Assembly: GCF_030653755.1 (NCBI RefSeq) | Contig: NZ_JAURYU010000012.1 | Span: forward strand, 1-33,624 | DNA length: 33,624 bases | Origin: Methylotenera sp. | GTDB taxonomy: Bacteria > Pseudomonadota > Gammaproteobacteria > Burkholderiales > Methylophilaceae | Direction of reading: 5' to 3' | In this document: one piece after another, positions 33,599 through 33,624 of the stretch | Layout: each line of letters begins with the position of its first letter | Numbering within the stretch: the first letter of the stretch is position 1 | Position numbers and translations under genes: made by a program | The notes under the pieces: generated by a model | Database searches by the model: none | Told to the model about the DNA's origin: nothing | What the model saw: only the letters and a program-made list of their open reading frames with translations

Positions 33599-33624
33599 TT
33601 ATTAGTTGATGACTTTAAACCCAG

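Overview
This is a stretch of a bacterial chromosome with moderate-to-low GC (roughly 42-44% by eye) and dense protein coding on both strands. The housekeeping genes (dnaE, accA, tilS, tesA-ybbA-ybbP, purT, typA, two RhlE-type helicases) and the Pil-Chp cluster point to a betaproteobacterium. My best guess is the Methylophilaceae (Methylotenera-like methylotrophs), judged from overall gene style and base composition; no single gene proves it. I see no tRNA, rRNA, CRISPR array, prophage or insertion sequence.

Layout. Positions 1-754 are the end of an integron gene-cassette array read on the minus strand: a cassette with a small membrane protein, a complete 58-bp attC site, a cassette with an HNH endonuclease, and a second attC cut by the window edge. 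No integron integrase is present in the window. A candidate cassette promoter with an overlapping palindrome lies just upstream, and then comes tpx (peroxiredoxin). A FIST-domain sensor gene is divergent from a type IV pilus chemosensory operon (pilG-pilH-pilI-pilJ-chpA, 3101-11585) that ends at a strong terminator and has no methyltransferase or methylesterase gene. Then follow dnaE, accA overlapping tilS, and the head-to-head pair tesA / ybbA-ybbP.

Positions 21926-26262 look like a small regulatory module. A TonB-dependent receptor gene (minus strand) is divergent from an NtrC-type sigma54 activator / response regulator (plus strand). The 515-bp gap between them holds three 16-bp palindromic sites spaced exactly 21 bp apart and a good -24/-12 promoter match facing the receptor gene. 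I infer that the activator switches on the receptor from these sites.

The right part holds purT, a 74-bp element with perfect 14-bp inverted ends, a truncated haemoglobin gene, a two-gene RhlE helicase operon with a perfect-consensus promoter and a structured leader of about 290 nt, and typA/bipA.

The most notable observations are the integron array end without an integrase, the phased operator array with its sigma54 promoter, the Pil-Chp system without adaptation enzymes, and the long helicase leader. All functional statements are sequence-based predictions made without database searches.
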